Under the pieces are notes generated by a model. The model was not told the origin of the DNA. It searched no databases and was given only the letters and a program-made list of their open reading frames with translations. Positions 22,408 through 34,500 of a DNA stretch of 64,000 nt are shown piece by piece; the first letter of the stretch is position 1; the number at the start of each line of letters is the position of its first letter. This DNA is from Ampelomyces quisqualis (Eukaryota; Ascomycota; Dothideomycetes; Pleosporales; Phaeosphaeriaceae). The DNA lies in contig JAGTXZ010000003.1 of the NCBI GenBank assembly GCA_018398575.1, positions 868,001 through 932,000 of the forward strand, given 5' to 3'. Made by a program: the position numbers and the translations under genes.

Positions 22408-24083
22408 ATGGCTACCGCTGCTGAGGGTGTCCTACCCAAGGGTGACTACCGTTCAGACAAGTCTGTACCACATTCGTCGAACGATGTCGAGAAGCAGAGT
22501 GGTGCACCAGACGAAGGCCTGAAGAGGAACCTCTCCAGCAGGCACTTGCAATTCGTTGCGATTGGTGGAACAGTCGGCACTGGCGTCTTCATCGCATCTG
22601 GAGGTTCTATCGCCACGGCTGGTCCGGCTGGAGCTCTTCTCGCATACATTTTCGTCGGTACCCTGGTCTATTCAGTCATGCTCAGTCTCGCGGAAATGGC
22701 AACATACCTTCCTATCGCTGGAGCTTTTACGCAGTACGCTGCTCGTTTCGTCGACCCCAGTCTTGGCTTCTCTATGGGCTGGATCTACTGGTTCTCTTGG
22801 TCCATCACCTATGCGCTCGAGCTCACGGCTGCCGGCTTGATCATTCAATGGTGGGATCCTAGTCTCAACATAGGAATTTTCATCACCATTTTCTGGGTGC
22901 CCATCACTGCCGTCAACTTCTTACCAGTCGATATCTTCGGCGAGTTCGAATTCTGGTTCGCGTCCATCAAGGTCGTCGCGCTCTTCGGCTTCTGGATCTT
23001 CGCAATTTGCATGAATGCCGGTGTTGGCAAGCAAGGCTACATTGGCTTCAAGTACTGGAACGAGCCTGGAGCCTTTGCTCCCTATCTCGCTGAGGGAGCT
23101 GTTGCGAAGTTTGTCGGCTTCTGGGCTGTCTTGATCCAGGCAGGATTTGCTTTTCAGGTATTCTTTGCTGCATGGTGTATCTGTACCATCCACTAACATT
23201 GGGACAGGGAACCGAGCTTTGCGCCATTGGCGCTGGTGAATCTGCAAACCCCCGTAAGACGATGCCGCAGGCTATCCGCAGGACTTTCTGGAGCATTTTC
23301 ACCCTATTTGTCTTCACGATCTTCTTCATCGGCATTCTGGTTCCCTATGACAACCCCAATATAGCCGTTGGAGACACAAACGCCGGCTCGAGTCCCATTG
23401 TTATCGCCATCAAGCTTGCAGGTGTCAGCGCTTTGCCCGATATCATGAACGCCATTCTCCTTACCGTCGTTCTCTCTGCTGCTAGCTCCAACGTCTACTC
23501 TGGATCCCGTATTCTTGTTGGTCTCGCCGAGGAGCACTGCGGCCCTGCGTTCCTGAAGCGCACCAGCAAGCGCGGTGTACCGTACTGGGCGACTGCTGTA
23601 ACTGCTGCGATGGGATTGCTCGCTTATATGAACCTCTCTGCGAACGGTGGCGAGGCTTTCAACTGGCTGCTCAACATCGTTTCAGTCGCTGGTTTTATCG
23701 CATGGAGCTGCGTCTGCATTTGCCACATTTGCTTCATGCGTGCTCTCAAGGCGCAGAACATGGACCGCGACACCTTGCCCTTCAAAAGCTGGGGAGGCCG
23801 TGGCCTCGCCATCTATGGCCTTGTGTTCTGTGTTATCATCACCATTACACAGGGCTTCACCGCCTTTGTTCCTTGGAGCACCCAGAACTTCTTCATCAGC
23901 TACATTAGCTTGATTTTGTTTGCAGTACTATACTTTGGCCACAAGCTCGTGACAAGGAGCAAGTTCATCATCCCTGCTGAGGCAGACTTGTTGACAGGCA
24001 AGCTGAATGAGGAAGAGCTTTCTGAGACTTGGGAGGAAAGCCCTCGCAGCGGATGGAAGAAGATGACCAGCAAGTTTCTGTAA
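22408..24083 (+). CDS. Amino acid permease (fungal AAP/YAT family)
   Basis: Plasma-membrane amino acid/proton symporter type protein. Exons 22408-23157 and 23208-24083, intron 23158-23207 (50 bp, GT-AG), 541 residues, the family's usual length. The soluble N-terminal tail is followed by LSSRHLQFVAIGGTVGTGVF (about residues 42-61), the hallmark first membrane segment of the fungal amino acid permeases, where GGTxGTG contacts the substrate backbone. Then come 12 predicted hydrophobic segments; AFTQYAARFVDPSLGFSMGW and, across the splice site, FAFQGTELCAIGAGESANPRKT are further family signatures, the latter placing the intron exactly between Q and G. Substrate (general or basic amino acids) cannot be read from the sequence. 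In-frame codons before 22408 lack an ATG. Confidence 0.95.
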
Positions 24084-26206
24084 GCTCGACAGACTGTAGA
24101 GCTTTTGATAGCAGTCATTGTACTTGCCTATCATGGCTCATAGCCACAAAAATGTTTCAATCAGCATAGCATAGCGACGCACAGCATGGGCGATTAATTA
24201 ATGACACTTCCGAACATCCTTCGTCATTGTTCAGGCTGCTACCCTTCTTTTCTCCTCGCTTGGTCCCAACAAGCAGGAGTCAAGACTCAAAGTCACAAGC
24301 GCACTCAGAGCAGCGTCATCGATGTTACATCTCTGCATAGTCCCGGCCCGTCGACTGAGTTCTAGGCGTCCTCGGTTAGAGGATGTCAACTTCGCTTGCA
24401 GAATCTGGATGCAAAACTAAGCCTCGATTTGATGAAATAGCATCCTCCAATGACTGCAGAAGACAATAATAATGTAGAAGAACAGGAATCTGGACGGCGC
24501 AGGGTGCATAACCTGCATTGCCACAGTGTGACGTCGATCGAGCGGGCGTCCAGACCGAAGAGGGCAAAGCGTAACTAGAAAGTGGAGATCCTGTGGCTGG
24601 GCCAACGATTGTCCTCGGGCCGCAAGGTTTCTGTTGCACAACACCAACCTAACCGAAGCCCTTCATGATAGCTCGCGCAGTCTGGCGAAGCCAGTCTGAG
24701 AATGACTTGCGATCGGATTGGTGGTTCAATATATAACTCTGGACCACGTGCATAGTCGACAGAACGGAACTTCGACCACCACCGAAGAACTACGTATCCA
24801 TAAGGTTGACCCTTGTCCCATAACTCCCGCTAAGCGAAGTGTCAACAGGCTTCTGGTTCCTGTCAATGTGCCGAACCTTCCTTGGAACAGTCCATCATGC
24901 CGTCTCATTCGTTCGAGCGCCCTGTCAAGCCCCTAGCCCCACGTTTCTGGTAGTGTGCGATCTTCACCCCTATCACTGACTACCACATGGTTCAACGGCG
25001 CGTTTTTGACACTTTCTTGCCACTTGACGCCCTTCACGTCACACAGACTAGACAAAGTTGCGATGAATGTCCTGAAGAAAGATATGAGAGGCATATCTGC
25101 TTGGGTAACGTAAGATGTTCGCCCCTACAATCCACACTGTCCACTGCTGGTCATCATTCGCGGTCAATCGGTAGTCTTGGTTCATGAGTCTATCTCCCGG
25201 TCAATGTAATTAATCGGGCTCACTTTCAGGGAGCACGGTTCCTCGCCGCGGGTTGCTTCCTGGGCAACCTCCTTCCGGAGATGACTTCTCATGCGAATCG
25301 TTGCAAAGAAGCGTTCGCTTCTTCGAACCCCAGCCAATTTCGACGGCACACCTTCTCGAAGCTCAGGAGAGTCGCTGTCACATTGCAGCCACCAAAGTAT
25401 CATTCCCGATCCTGTTGAGCAGGTTCAATGGAGATGGGCACTGACTTTGCAAGGTTTGCCACATCCAGAAAACGCCGCATTGCGCGTACAGGTCTCTCAG
25501 AGCGGAGTCGTTCAAGATGTGACTGCGAATCTCGAAACTTCAGCATCTCATCGCTGCGCTGAAGGTTCGTTTCTGCGGGATTAATCATCAAAGATCTATT
25601 AACATTTTCATGCCACGGCAACTCCTGCCATGCACGTTTCAAGATCAGCAGCCGTAGTATCTCTTCACTCCATAGTCTGGCCACAGAGTCCCCTGGTCCG
25701 GGAGCATTGAAGCTGAAATATTCTGATCGACGTCACATCTTCTCAATCGAGCACTCGCCGTGGATGAGTGGCCGCTTGGATCACTACCGCGCTTGATCCC
25801 AGACTGGAAGTGGCTCCATGCCTGTACCTTCGAAATGCACTGATGCGATCTGGTTCGTTGAGGCATTGTACCAATCACAAACTTGATTGGCTATTCGGAG
25901 TTCTTGGTCTAATGCAGAATCCTCGCTCTGTAAAGACTGCGCCTGGAGTATTGTACCTGTCCTTGATGACGATGCCGATCTTGCCGTGCGCTCACTCCAT
26001 CAATGACGATGATCTCTCTCGTTTCTACAGTGAACTAGGTCTTGCTATTCAACGCACGTCCCTGCATACGTCAGGTCCGAAAGGTACAAAGAGGGCAGCG
26101 ACGACCCGTCAATTGAACATCATCCAGATCAGCAACTCACAACATCCACTTCCTACTCCCAAACGCTTTCACCACTCATACCACCCGCCGACTCCAAACC
26201 ATCAAC
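24084..26206. other. 2.1-kb intergenic stretch, no gene seen
   Basis: Gene-poor spacer between the permease and the hydrophobin. Several frames of 60-195 codons occur on both strands, but none has a start plus family features. The last 100-150 bp should hold the hydrophobin promoter and leader. Confidence 0.5.
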
Positions 26207-26559
26207 ATGCAGTACTCCATAATCCTCGCTTTGGCCGCCGCGGCCATTGCCTCCCCTCTTCAGGAGCGTCAAGTTGGTCTCTGCGCATCTGGCAGCCCCG
26301 TCTGCTGCGCGACCGACGTATTGAACCTCGCCAACTTGGACTGCGCTCCTCGTAAGCTTCCCTAACATCTCATTGTATACTCCCATCACTAACATCATCA
26401 TCAGCCACCATCACCCCCACTACCATCAACGCCTTCATCGACGGATGCGCTGCCGCCGGCCAGCAGGCCAAGTGCTGTCTCGTCCCTATTCTCGGCCAGG
26501 CACTTCTCTGCTCCGACGTCAACCCCACTGCTGAGGCTCCTGCCGCGCCCGCTGCTTAA
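26207..26559 (+). CDS. Class II hydrophobin
   Basis: Small secreted amphipathic protein that self-assembles at air-water or wall surfaces. Exons 26207-26351 and 26405-26559, intron 26352-26404 (53 bp, GT-AG), 99 residues. Residues 1-16 are a signal peptide (MQYSIILALAAAAIAS), followed by a short propeptide-like LQERQ. The eight cysteines are at 26, 33, 34, 46, 63, 72, 73 and 84, giving C-x6-CC-x11-C-x16-C-x8-CC-x10-C. From the second cysteine onward this is exactly the class II spacing; the first loop is 6 rather than the usual 9-10 residues. The frame is only complete after splicing, which is why it is easily missed. The tail is Ala/Pro-rich (EAPAAPAA). Confidence 0.95.
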
Positions 26560-28046
26560 GTGACTCAATTTTCTTGGGTCATTGTCTTCCGTCACTTGTC
26601 CCGGTTGTATTCTGTAGCTATGTCTGTTGCTTACTCGCATGGTGGACTATAGTCGGATTGTAAAGATATATATATTGGCGTTTGGGCTGCCAGAATGATA
26701 GTTTGAACATAAGCTCGTTGTACGACCAGTCGGGAGTAATTCACATGTTTCTGAGACTTTCTGAGTGCTTCGCAAGTGAAATTCGCTCGCTTCGTGTTCA
26801 CAGTGATGACAAGCTTTGAGAAAACTGGCACCTTTCACCTCAAGTACAGCTTCTCACGCATGTTCGAAACCGGTGGCAAGCTCGTAAAGGAGAGCTGATC
26901 CAATAATGTGTGTGGCCCTGTCGAAAAACTGGACGTGCTTCACTATCACGATCAACTAAGAACGGTTCGCACATAAACTACAGCAATCTGATCGGTCGCT
27001 CCATTACTTTTTACATATCGTCGTTTTTGCAAGTCTTTCAACTCGAGCTTCTCCTTCCATCTTTATAAAGCACGTAGTTTTTCTTCAATATACTAGATAG
27101 TGTGTCGTATCTCGCAAAATTCAACCGCATTTACGCAGACGCATCTTTTACTTCGCGGTGAAGGTGCCAGGCAAAGAAAAAAAATCGGTTACTCTTTGCG
27201 CTGTGCGGACGTCAAGTAGAGATTGCCTCGAAATACTACCGGCGCATAACCAGGGGGATTCAATTACTTTAGCGTGCCGGCTAGCTCATAGGTCCTTAAA
27301 TCTTGTGATAGGAATCACTGGCATTTGAATCGGTCGACAAGTCAAGCCAAGTTGGATCAATACGTCAGTCTGCGATCTTCGGCAACACGGCATGATTGAT
27401 CCTCTGTGCAATGCGAGTGCTTTCTAGATTCTGGCGTAGAATTGTAATGACATGCATGCTTGGATGCCGAGTAGTATAGTACTTCTCATAAACATCCAGC
27501 ATGTCTCATTACTTATTGGAGATTCAAAAGTCTATCTCGTCCCATTATATTTGGGGTATCATGGCTGGCAGCGTATACAACGAGCCGGTGAATGCACAGG
27601 ATGCTGACTGCAGGACCCAACTTCTTCTCCTGCCACGAGTTGGTACTGCACCTTACTCTTTCGATTTTTCTTGTCGCGTGGCTATGTGGCCGACTTTTCT
27701 TGATTCCACCATTTTCGCCGCATCGTATGCATCGCCACATGCCAATCTTGCCGTGTTGTGGTGGCTGTGCAAACCACCTGCACTCGTGCCTGAATTTCCA
27801 GGACTCGGGCCATGTTCCGTTGGCTGATCTCCACCGATCCTGCCGTACTGTATACCACATGGTCAGACGTCGAGAACAAAAGCCTGAACCGTGACGTAGC
27901 GCTCATAATTTAAATAACCTCACGATGTTGTCAAATGTTGTGCCCCATTTGCAACAAATATCATTATGGTACACAGCGTGTGGTATTATGTATCGTAAGA
28001 ATACAAAATTCGAATCGTAACTTCATTTCATCGCTGTCTGCTTCCA
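26560..28046. other. 1.5-kb intergenic stretch, no gene seen
   Basis: Slightly AT-rich spacer between the hydrophobin and the small secreted protein gene. Frames around 27,500-27,900 overlap on both strands and have no family features. Confidence 0.5.
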
Positions 28047-28316
28047 TTACCACAACCTTACAGTCTGCATGACGCCCAGGGTCAGTGCGCCGAGCTGTAG
28101 TGCGCGACTTGGAGAGAGCATGTCTGCGGCGCCGGTGGAGTTACCTCCGCCTCCCTTGGGCTTCTTTGCGCGCTCCTCAAGAACTGGTGCATGTACACTT
28201 GGTACAACGGCTTCGAGTGGTTGTGCGACTGCTGCTGCGTTGGCGTTGGGCGCTGGGGCTGGGGACGCGAGGGCGAGAGTCGCGAACAAGATGGTGGCTG
28301 GGGCGGCGAACTTCAT
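28047..28316 (-). CDS. Small secreted protein with GPI-type C terminus
   Basis: Single exon of 89 residues. Residues 1-18 are a typical signal peptide (MKFAAPATILFATLALAS) ending in ASPAPAP. The mature part is short: an Ala/Val/Pro stretch, a basic LEERAKKPKGGGG segment that could be a Kex2-like cleavage or flexible region, then NSTGAADML with an N-glycosylation site and a small-residue omega site, followed by a hydrophobic tail (ALQLGALTLGVM) ending in VRLW. This arrangement fits a GPI-anchored wall or membrane protein. No cysteines. It lies about 320 bp from the transposon island. Identity beyond this is unknown. Confidence 0.8.
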   Translation of the reverse strand: MKFAAPATILFATLALASPAPAPNANAAAVAQPLEAVVPSVHAPVLEERAKKPKGGGGNSTGAADMLSPSRALQLGALTLGVMQTVRLW

Positions 28317-28633
28317 GTTGATGTTTCGCGCGTGTAATTATTCGATGTAGATGGTAGTGCTGGTGTGAGAGTACAGCTTGAATGTTTTGTACAGTGTGGC
28401 TTGGGTATGAGTTGTGGCTTGGGTCGTTGTGTTGTGAAGTCATGAGAAATAATCCGGGGTATCAGCTTCATATACTCCGTACATCCTCCAACTCAAGCGG
28501 TAATCGTAATGATCTCGCCACCTTCCACATTCATTGCTGCACTGCCGCTCACCGACTGCAATGATCAGCTACACAGCCTGCCAGCTGGATGATGCAGTTG
28601 CTACGCTACGCGAGCAGAGGGCTGTGACGTCGC
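28317..28633. other. Promoter side of the small secreted protein gene
   Basis: 317 bp of ordinary composition between the secreted protein gene and the target duplication of the DNA transposon. It should hold the promoter; nothing else is seen. Confidence 0.5.
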
Positions 28634-28635
28634 TA

Positions 28636-28687
28636 AGTACGGAGGACTATAAGCAGGTGGCCTGCCAAAATTATTTGGAACTTCAAA
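28636..28687 (+). repeat. Left terminal inverted repeat
   Basis: 52 bp, pairs with 40715-40766. The end reads AGTACGGAGGACTATAAGC; the three mismatches with the right copy are at repeat positions 6, 28 and 42 and are all transitions. Confidence 0.92.
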
Positions 28688-30129
28688 ATTTGTGTCTAGT
28701 AACCCCACCACAGCTAACTATTATATCCTGCAGCAACTGCTACCTATCTAATACTTATAATACTATATCTAAAATGCCTGCTAGACGTCTAACTATTAAT
28801 CTTGTACCTTTTAAAGATAAACTTGCTGCGCTTTTCTGCAAAGGCCTTACTTACAAGGAGATCTGTACCTACCTTTAAGATACCTATAGTACTACTATAA
28901 AGACTTGTACACTATAACGCTGCTTTTAAGACTAGAGTATTTAAAAAAGACTTCTTTTATATATTAAAAACATTGTTAAGAGTAAGATATAGGTATTGTT
29001 CTTTAAAGTAGGTCTTAAAGATATAGATATTTTAACTGTACTTTAAGAAGAAAGTTTTAAAATTAAAAAATACACGCTTATCTACCTGCGTTTTAAGCTT
29101 AGTTTAAAGAAAAGTATTTGTAGAGTAGTAGTAAGTATAGCTGCTAATATACTTATATAAAAGCTTATTAAAAAGAAACTTAAAAAGAGTATAATTAATA
29201 GGTATAGCTAGAGATATCCTTATACTTACTTCTGCTAGCAAGGCTATATTGTTTTTAAAGATAGACTATTCTAGGTTTATTACTAAATTAACTTAGAGGC
29301 AGTAGAGTAGTATAAGTAGGATCTTTAGCATTACTAGAAAAAGTATATTATTTCTAGGCTAAACTTTATCTAGTCTATTAATAGCTACTGCAAATTACAG
29401 CTATTTAGGGTAAAAATCTATACTTATATTAACGTATACTCTTAATATGTTGTCTAAGTATATATTAAGATATCTGTAACTATAGTAGTTAGCTGTATTT
29501 ACTAGTTTTTATACACTCTTAAGACAACTAAGATCTAGCCTTAATTTATTAGGTCTAATTATAGAGTAGAGACTATTATACTTACAAATACTTACTATAA
29601 GCTTTAAACTTTAATTAATATAGACCTAGAGTTTTAGCAGTGTTATCTTTATAGTATAAGTATAGTAAATTAGCGTATTAAAGTATAGTAGATGCATCTA
29701 TTAAAGAGTCTACTATTTAGATAGCAGGTATAATAACCTATCTGCAGTAAGATATTCTATACTAATATTAATTTATAGACTTTTTTTAGGCGCTTGCGTA
29801 CCTAGGGCTGCTTTACTAAAAATTAGCTTATAGACTAGATTACTCTCTACGCAGTCTATATCCTAAGACTCTGTAAACAGCTCTATAACTTTATGCGCCT
29901 TTAGAATAGCTACAAAATTTGCAAGTAGAAGAACTGCCCTAATATAGTAGTTAGGAAACTATTTATACTCTATAACTATCTAAGAAGTTATATCTAAAAC
30001 TAGAGTATAGACTTAAACTCTAAGAAGCTTTAGGATATTAAGTTCTACATTAGGAAATAAGATATTAATAGCTTCTTACTAGTAGAAACACTTACTTAGT
30101 ATAATTCTGCTCTTAAGTTAGTTAAGTTT

Positions 30130-30428
30130 TGTAACAACGCAGGTAGGTATAGCTATTAGAATCAAATTAGATACGTATCAGAGGTATATAGGAGTGCGTG
30201 TTGTATCAGAGATTCTGGATTAGCTATACACCTATAAGTTATGTACAGAAGAACAAAAGAAACTTGTTCTCTATCTATACTATAGGCTTATATTTATAGT
30301 AGGCATAGCAGCTAAGTTAGAGCGCTGTTAGAGCGCTTTTAGTTCTAATCTGCTAGCTCTCTACATAATCTGTTACTAAGCCTTTATAAAGTATTAGATA
30401 TAATATATATTTACATGTGCTTGTTATA
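30130..30428 (-). repeat. LTR (3' LTR of the nested Gypsy element)
   Basis: 299 bp. On the plus strand it begins TGTAACAACGCAGGT and ends TTGTTATA. It matches the LTR at 36993-37291 with only transition-type differences. The TG...CA ends are intact on one side and mutated to TA on the other. Confidence 0.95.
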
Positions 30429-30738
30429 TTACCCTCCTTCTTAAAATTAATAGTCTCTATTAATTAGGTCTATATTAGTGTTGTTTTAGATACCTCTCTA
30501 AATTGTTATAAACTTATATTTACCTTAAGTTTATTTTAGGATAACATAATATAGCTATTTATTATTGTTTTAATTAGCGCGCTAGCGCGTTTAAAGTTCT
30601 TAACTTTACCTTAAGCTTTTTAAGCATATATACAAGGCTAGCCCTCTAGTATACTACTTTTTTATACTCTCCCCCTACACGTTTATATACCTATAGCTGT
30701 CTAACTACTCTTCTAATTTAATTGTTAGCTAATTGTTT

Positions 30739-31548
30739 CTGCAGATATATATAATACCTATTCCTGTCCCTTTTAAGGCTTATTCTCTAGCCTATTAAGT
30801 TGTTTACCTACAGGCTGCAAGGGCTTTTGCCTGCAGCTATTTTAATATTAAGTTTAGATTCTATTTAGATGTGTCTAAGAAGTGTACTTATTATACACTC
30901 TTAAATAAGAAGTGTTACCTAGTTTCTCTATATGCAGGCTAGAAGTATAATAGCCTTTCTAAGGCTTTTAACTGCAGGTTTGCTACCTTAGGTAAAGACA
31001 AGTCTAATAAGGTAGTGTTAAAGCAAGAGGCTGCTATTAAAGAAGTAGTGTTTTAGTTAGCTACTATTGTATAAGTAAGCACTGCATAAGTAGCTAATAT
31101 AAATAACGCTAACTTGTTAGTTAGCGCTTATTACTAGAGAGAAGAGCTAGCTAGAGAGGTTAGAGTAATAGCTAAGAAGGTTAGGTTGCTTAAGAAGAGT
31201 ACAGCTAGGTTAACTAGTGTAGTTGCTTAGCTAGTAGATATTATAATAGTATTAAGGGCTAATTAGTTAGTAGAGTAAGAGAAGGCGCAAGTAGCAACGT
31301 TTTAGGTAGTAGTAGAGCAAAAGGCAGCAGCGCAAGAAGCTAGTACTTATAGTAAGTAGAGCTAGAACAGAGAATAACTAGGTAGTACGTTAGTATCTGT
31401 ACCTAAGGATTTAGATAGTTAAGAACGTTCTACTAGTAGCAGCAATAGTCTACTATTAGATCTAATAGAAAAGTAAGACTTCTATTATTAATAGTTGTTA
31501 CTTACTAGTATAGTAGTTACAATATTAAGTTTAATTTTTTTAACATAA
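30739..31548 (+). pseudogene. Antisense frame between pol and 3' LTR of the Gypsy element
   Basis: On the plus strand, opposite to pol, a frame of about 265 codons stays in register to TAA 31546-31548, interrupted only by TAG/TAA of the RIP type. It contains a cysteine pattern SKKCTY-(C to Y)-TLLNKKCY followed by YNSLSKAF, then a long charged helix (REELAREVRVIAKKVRLLKK), a Gln/Ala-rich helix (VEQKAAAQEAS), a Ser-rich stretch (RSTSSSNSLLLD) and a C-terminal hydrophobic end. No start codon can be fixed. The same antisense stretch is present in the second copy (63,670 onward, minus strand). Extra antisense genes with Cys-rich motifs are known in some fungal Gypsy elements, but I cannot name this one. 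Confidence 0.6.
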
Positions 31549-34500
31549 TTGTCTTGCAATGCTGTAAGATCTTTTACTCCTTTTTCTTATACTATAATCT
31601 ACTTAGCTAACGCTTATAGAAGTCCTAGCTGTTTTAGATAGTATTTATAAAACGCTTGTAATATATATAGAGCGCCTATAAAGTTTAAGGCGTTATACTA
31701 AGTAGAGTTAGAGTTATAGCCTACCTATTTCACGCAATACTTTAGGATAGAGCAGTATAGCTTACTAGCTAAGATCTCTTTAACTTCCTATTCTTTAATG
31801 CCTTAAATTAAGATACTAGATAGGTTTAGGCTTAGCTAACTAGGCAGAGGGTTATTAGAGTCCTTGTAGAGGACGTCTAGAGCAAACACGTTATAGATCT
31901 TAGAACTTTTAGGTAGCTTTAGTTAAAATAAATAGCTAACTTATTCTAGAACTTTAAAGAGGCCTTTCTATAATTTAGCAAGTTTGCAACTTAGGCAGGT
32001 AACAGATAGGTTTTAGGTTAAGAGGTAAACCTTGTTACCTACTACCTAATTAACAGGTTAACAATATTTGTTTACTTTAGCAGCTATCTGTTTCTACGCT
32101 TTCTTTATATTGTCTTTAGCTATACGCTAGGCTTTATACATGCAAGTAGCTAAGCTTAAGGCATCTTTAATATTTATATCTTTGTGTTTTAAAGGAGATA
32201 ATACCTAATTCTAGCTTTGTTATAGTTTAGATCTAAACAAAAGCTAGTACAGCGCTATACTAATTGCAGAGTGCAGCAGCGTAGCTTAGGCTTAATTAAT
32301 TATTAGCAAAAGGTTACTCTAGTTGTCCTAGTAATAGGATACAAAAGGCCTTAATTGTTAATTAATATACTTGTTTATAATCTTAGTTTGTCTATTAGTT
32401 TATTTATAGTAGGCTGTAGAAAGCTTAAGTTATACGCCTAGGATCTTGCAGAACTTAGACTAGAATTAGGACACAAACTAGAGTCTATAGTTAGACACTA
32501 TACTTTTAGGCGTATAGCTAAATTAGTATACTTATTAGATAAATAAGTAAGCTATTTCTTAAGCGTTAATTATTTTGTAGCAAGAAATAGAAATAGCTTG
32601 CTTAGATAGGCAATTAATAACAACTATAATTTAATTGTAGCTATAACAATTTGTTAGGAATATCTTAAAATCTATACACAAATACTATATAGGCCTATTA
32701 GGAATTTGTAACAGATAGAAGAAACCTTAGGCTTAGAGCTGTCTTAGATAAGATCTTTAACAGAAAACGCAGTTTTGTACATAGCGTTTACATATAGCCT
32801 CTATACTCTTCTAATAATATTACTAAGCTAGAAGCTAATATGTCTTTATAGCGCTTAGGTAAGCAGTAGATACCTAATTATAAGCCTTTCTAATTAGTTA
32901 AGTGTATAAAGAGAAGTCCCTAAGTACATATAGGCGTAAGTAATATAGTAGTAGTTCTTCTTAGATATAATATAGCTGTAGTAGCGTAAGGTGTTCTTTC
33001 TTAAAGGAGCAGTAATTCTCTGCTAGCAGAGCTTTAATTAGTTCTAACAAGTTAAGATTTAAGAGGGCACTAATAGATTAGACTAAAATAGCTAAAATAT
33101 TAATCTCTAGCTAGTTACAAACGTAGTTCTAAGCCAGTTTAGAGTTAACTAGGGGGTTTAGGCGTTTAGGTCCTAAAAGTACACAGGATCTGTTGTCTTG
33201 TTAGGCAGCCTTAACCTTACTAACGTCCTATTCCTTTTAGCTTAAGATATTAGCTTGCTTGTTAAGCTTGCTAGGCGTATACTTAATGCAGAAATTAAAA
33301 GAAGTAATAATCTCTGCCTATTATACTTAACGTGTATTAAGAACCTTAGTAGTTATAAAGTATTTTAAGGAGTAGTAATCTAAATACACTTAGATTTAAC
33401 TCTATATAAAGGTAAGTTTAGCTCTCTACTTCTTAAACGCTTTTAGAATAGTAAAAAGTTTCTTGTTGTGTATTTCCTAATTAAGCTTAGCCCTAGATAG
33501 AGCGTAACTATAGAAGGCTATAGGATACTACTTGTTATTAGAGTGCTTCTAAGAGAGTACTCCTGCTATTACTTTATCTAACGCGTTAGTTTCTAACTTT
33601 GTGTTATACTTAGGATAGAAATAGGATAGTATAAGAATAGCTAAGAGTAAGGCTTTAATCTAATTAAAAGCCTGTTAGCAGTCTATAGTCTAATTAAACA
33701 GTGTAGCAAGACTTTAAAGCTTTATAATTAGTTTAGCTACACAGAAGAAATCTTTAATAAATTATAAATAGAAACTAGCAAAACTAAGAAATAACTTAAT
33801 GCTAGTAACTGTAGTAGGTTTAGCCTAGTTTTAGAGTACTTCTACCTTATTAGAGTTAACTTTAGTGCTCTAGTTTATTAAAATGTAACTTAAATACTTT
33901 GTGCAGGTTATATAGAATTTACTCTTCTAAATATTTACTTAGAGTCCTGCAGTACATAGGCGCTCTAGGACCTTTTAGACGTGTTTCTAATATAAGTTTA
34001 TATCCTTAGAGTAGATTAGGATATTGTTAAGATACGCAATGCAGAAATTGTTAAGATAATCAATTAGTATATTATTTATATAGCGTTAATACGTAGCTAG
34101 CCTATTGCACAAGCTAAAAGAGAAAACCTTACACTTATATATACTATAACAGGTCTAAAAGGTAGTATACTCTTTAGAGTTAAGATCTATACAAATTTTG
34201 TTAAAAGCAGCCTAGATATTAAACTTAGTAAAGATCTTAGCCTTAGAGGGGCGTAATAGCAGCTTATTAATGCAAGAGATTAGATAGACGTCTTTGCGCG
34301 TAAGAGCGTTAATCTTCTAGTAGTCTACATAGATGTGTATATCTCTATTTAGTTTGCGTACACAAAGGATAAGTAAAGTAAAAGGACTTTAGCTAGCCTT
34401 AATAAAACCCTTCTAAAAGTGTTTCTAAATATAGGCCTTAGTAGCTTTAAGCTCCTCTTAGTTTTGCTTATACAGAAGACTAAACGCATTTAGTAATAGT

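Noticed and set aside
25768..26355. 195-codon plus-strand frame overlapping the hydrophobin
   Set aside because: It overlaps the first exon of the hydrophobin in another frame and has no domain; the hydrophobin has signal peptide, eight cysteines and a proper intron.
28534..28878. 114-codon frame crossing the left transposon end
   Set aside because: It joins host sequence, the TIR and the start of the transposase; the real coding start is ATG 28774 within the element.
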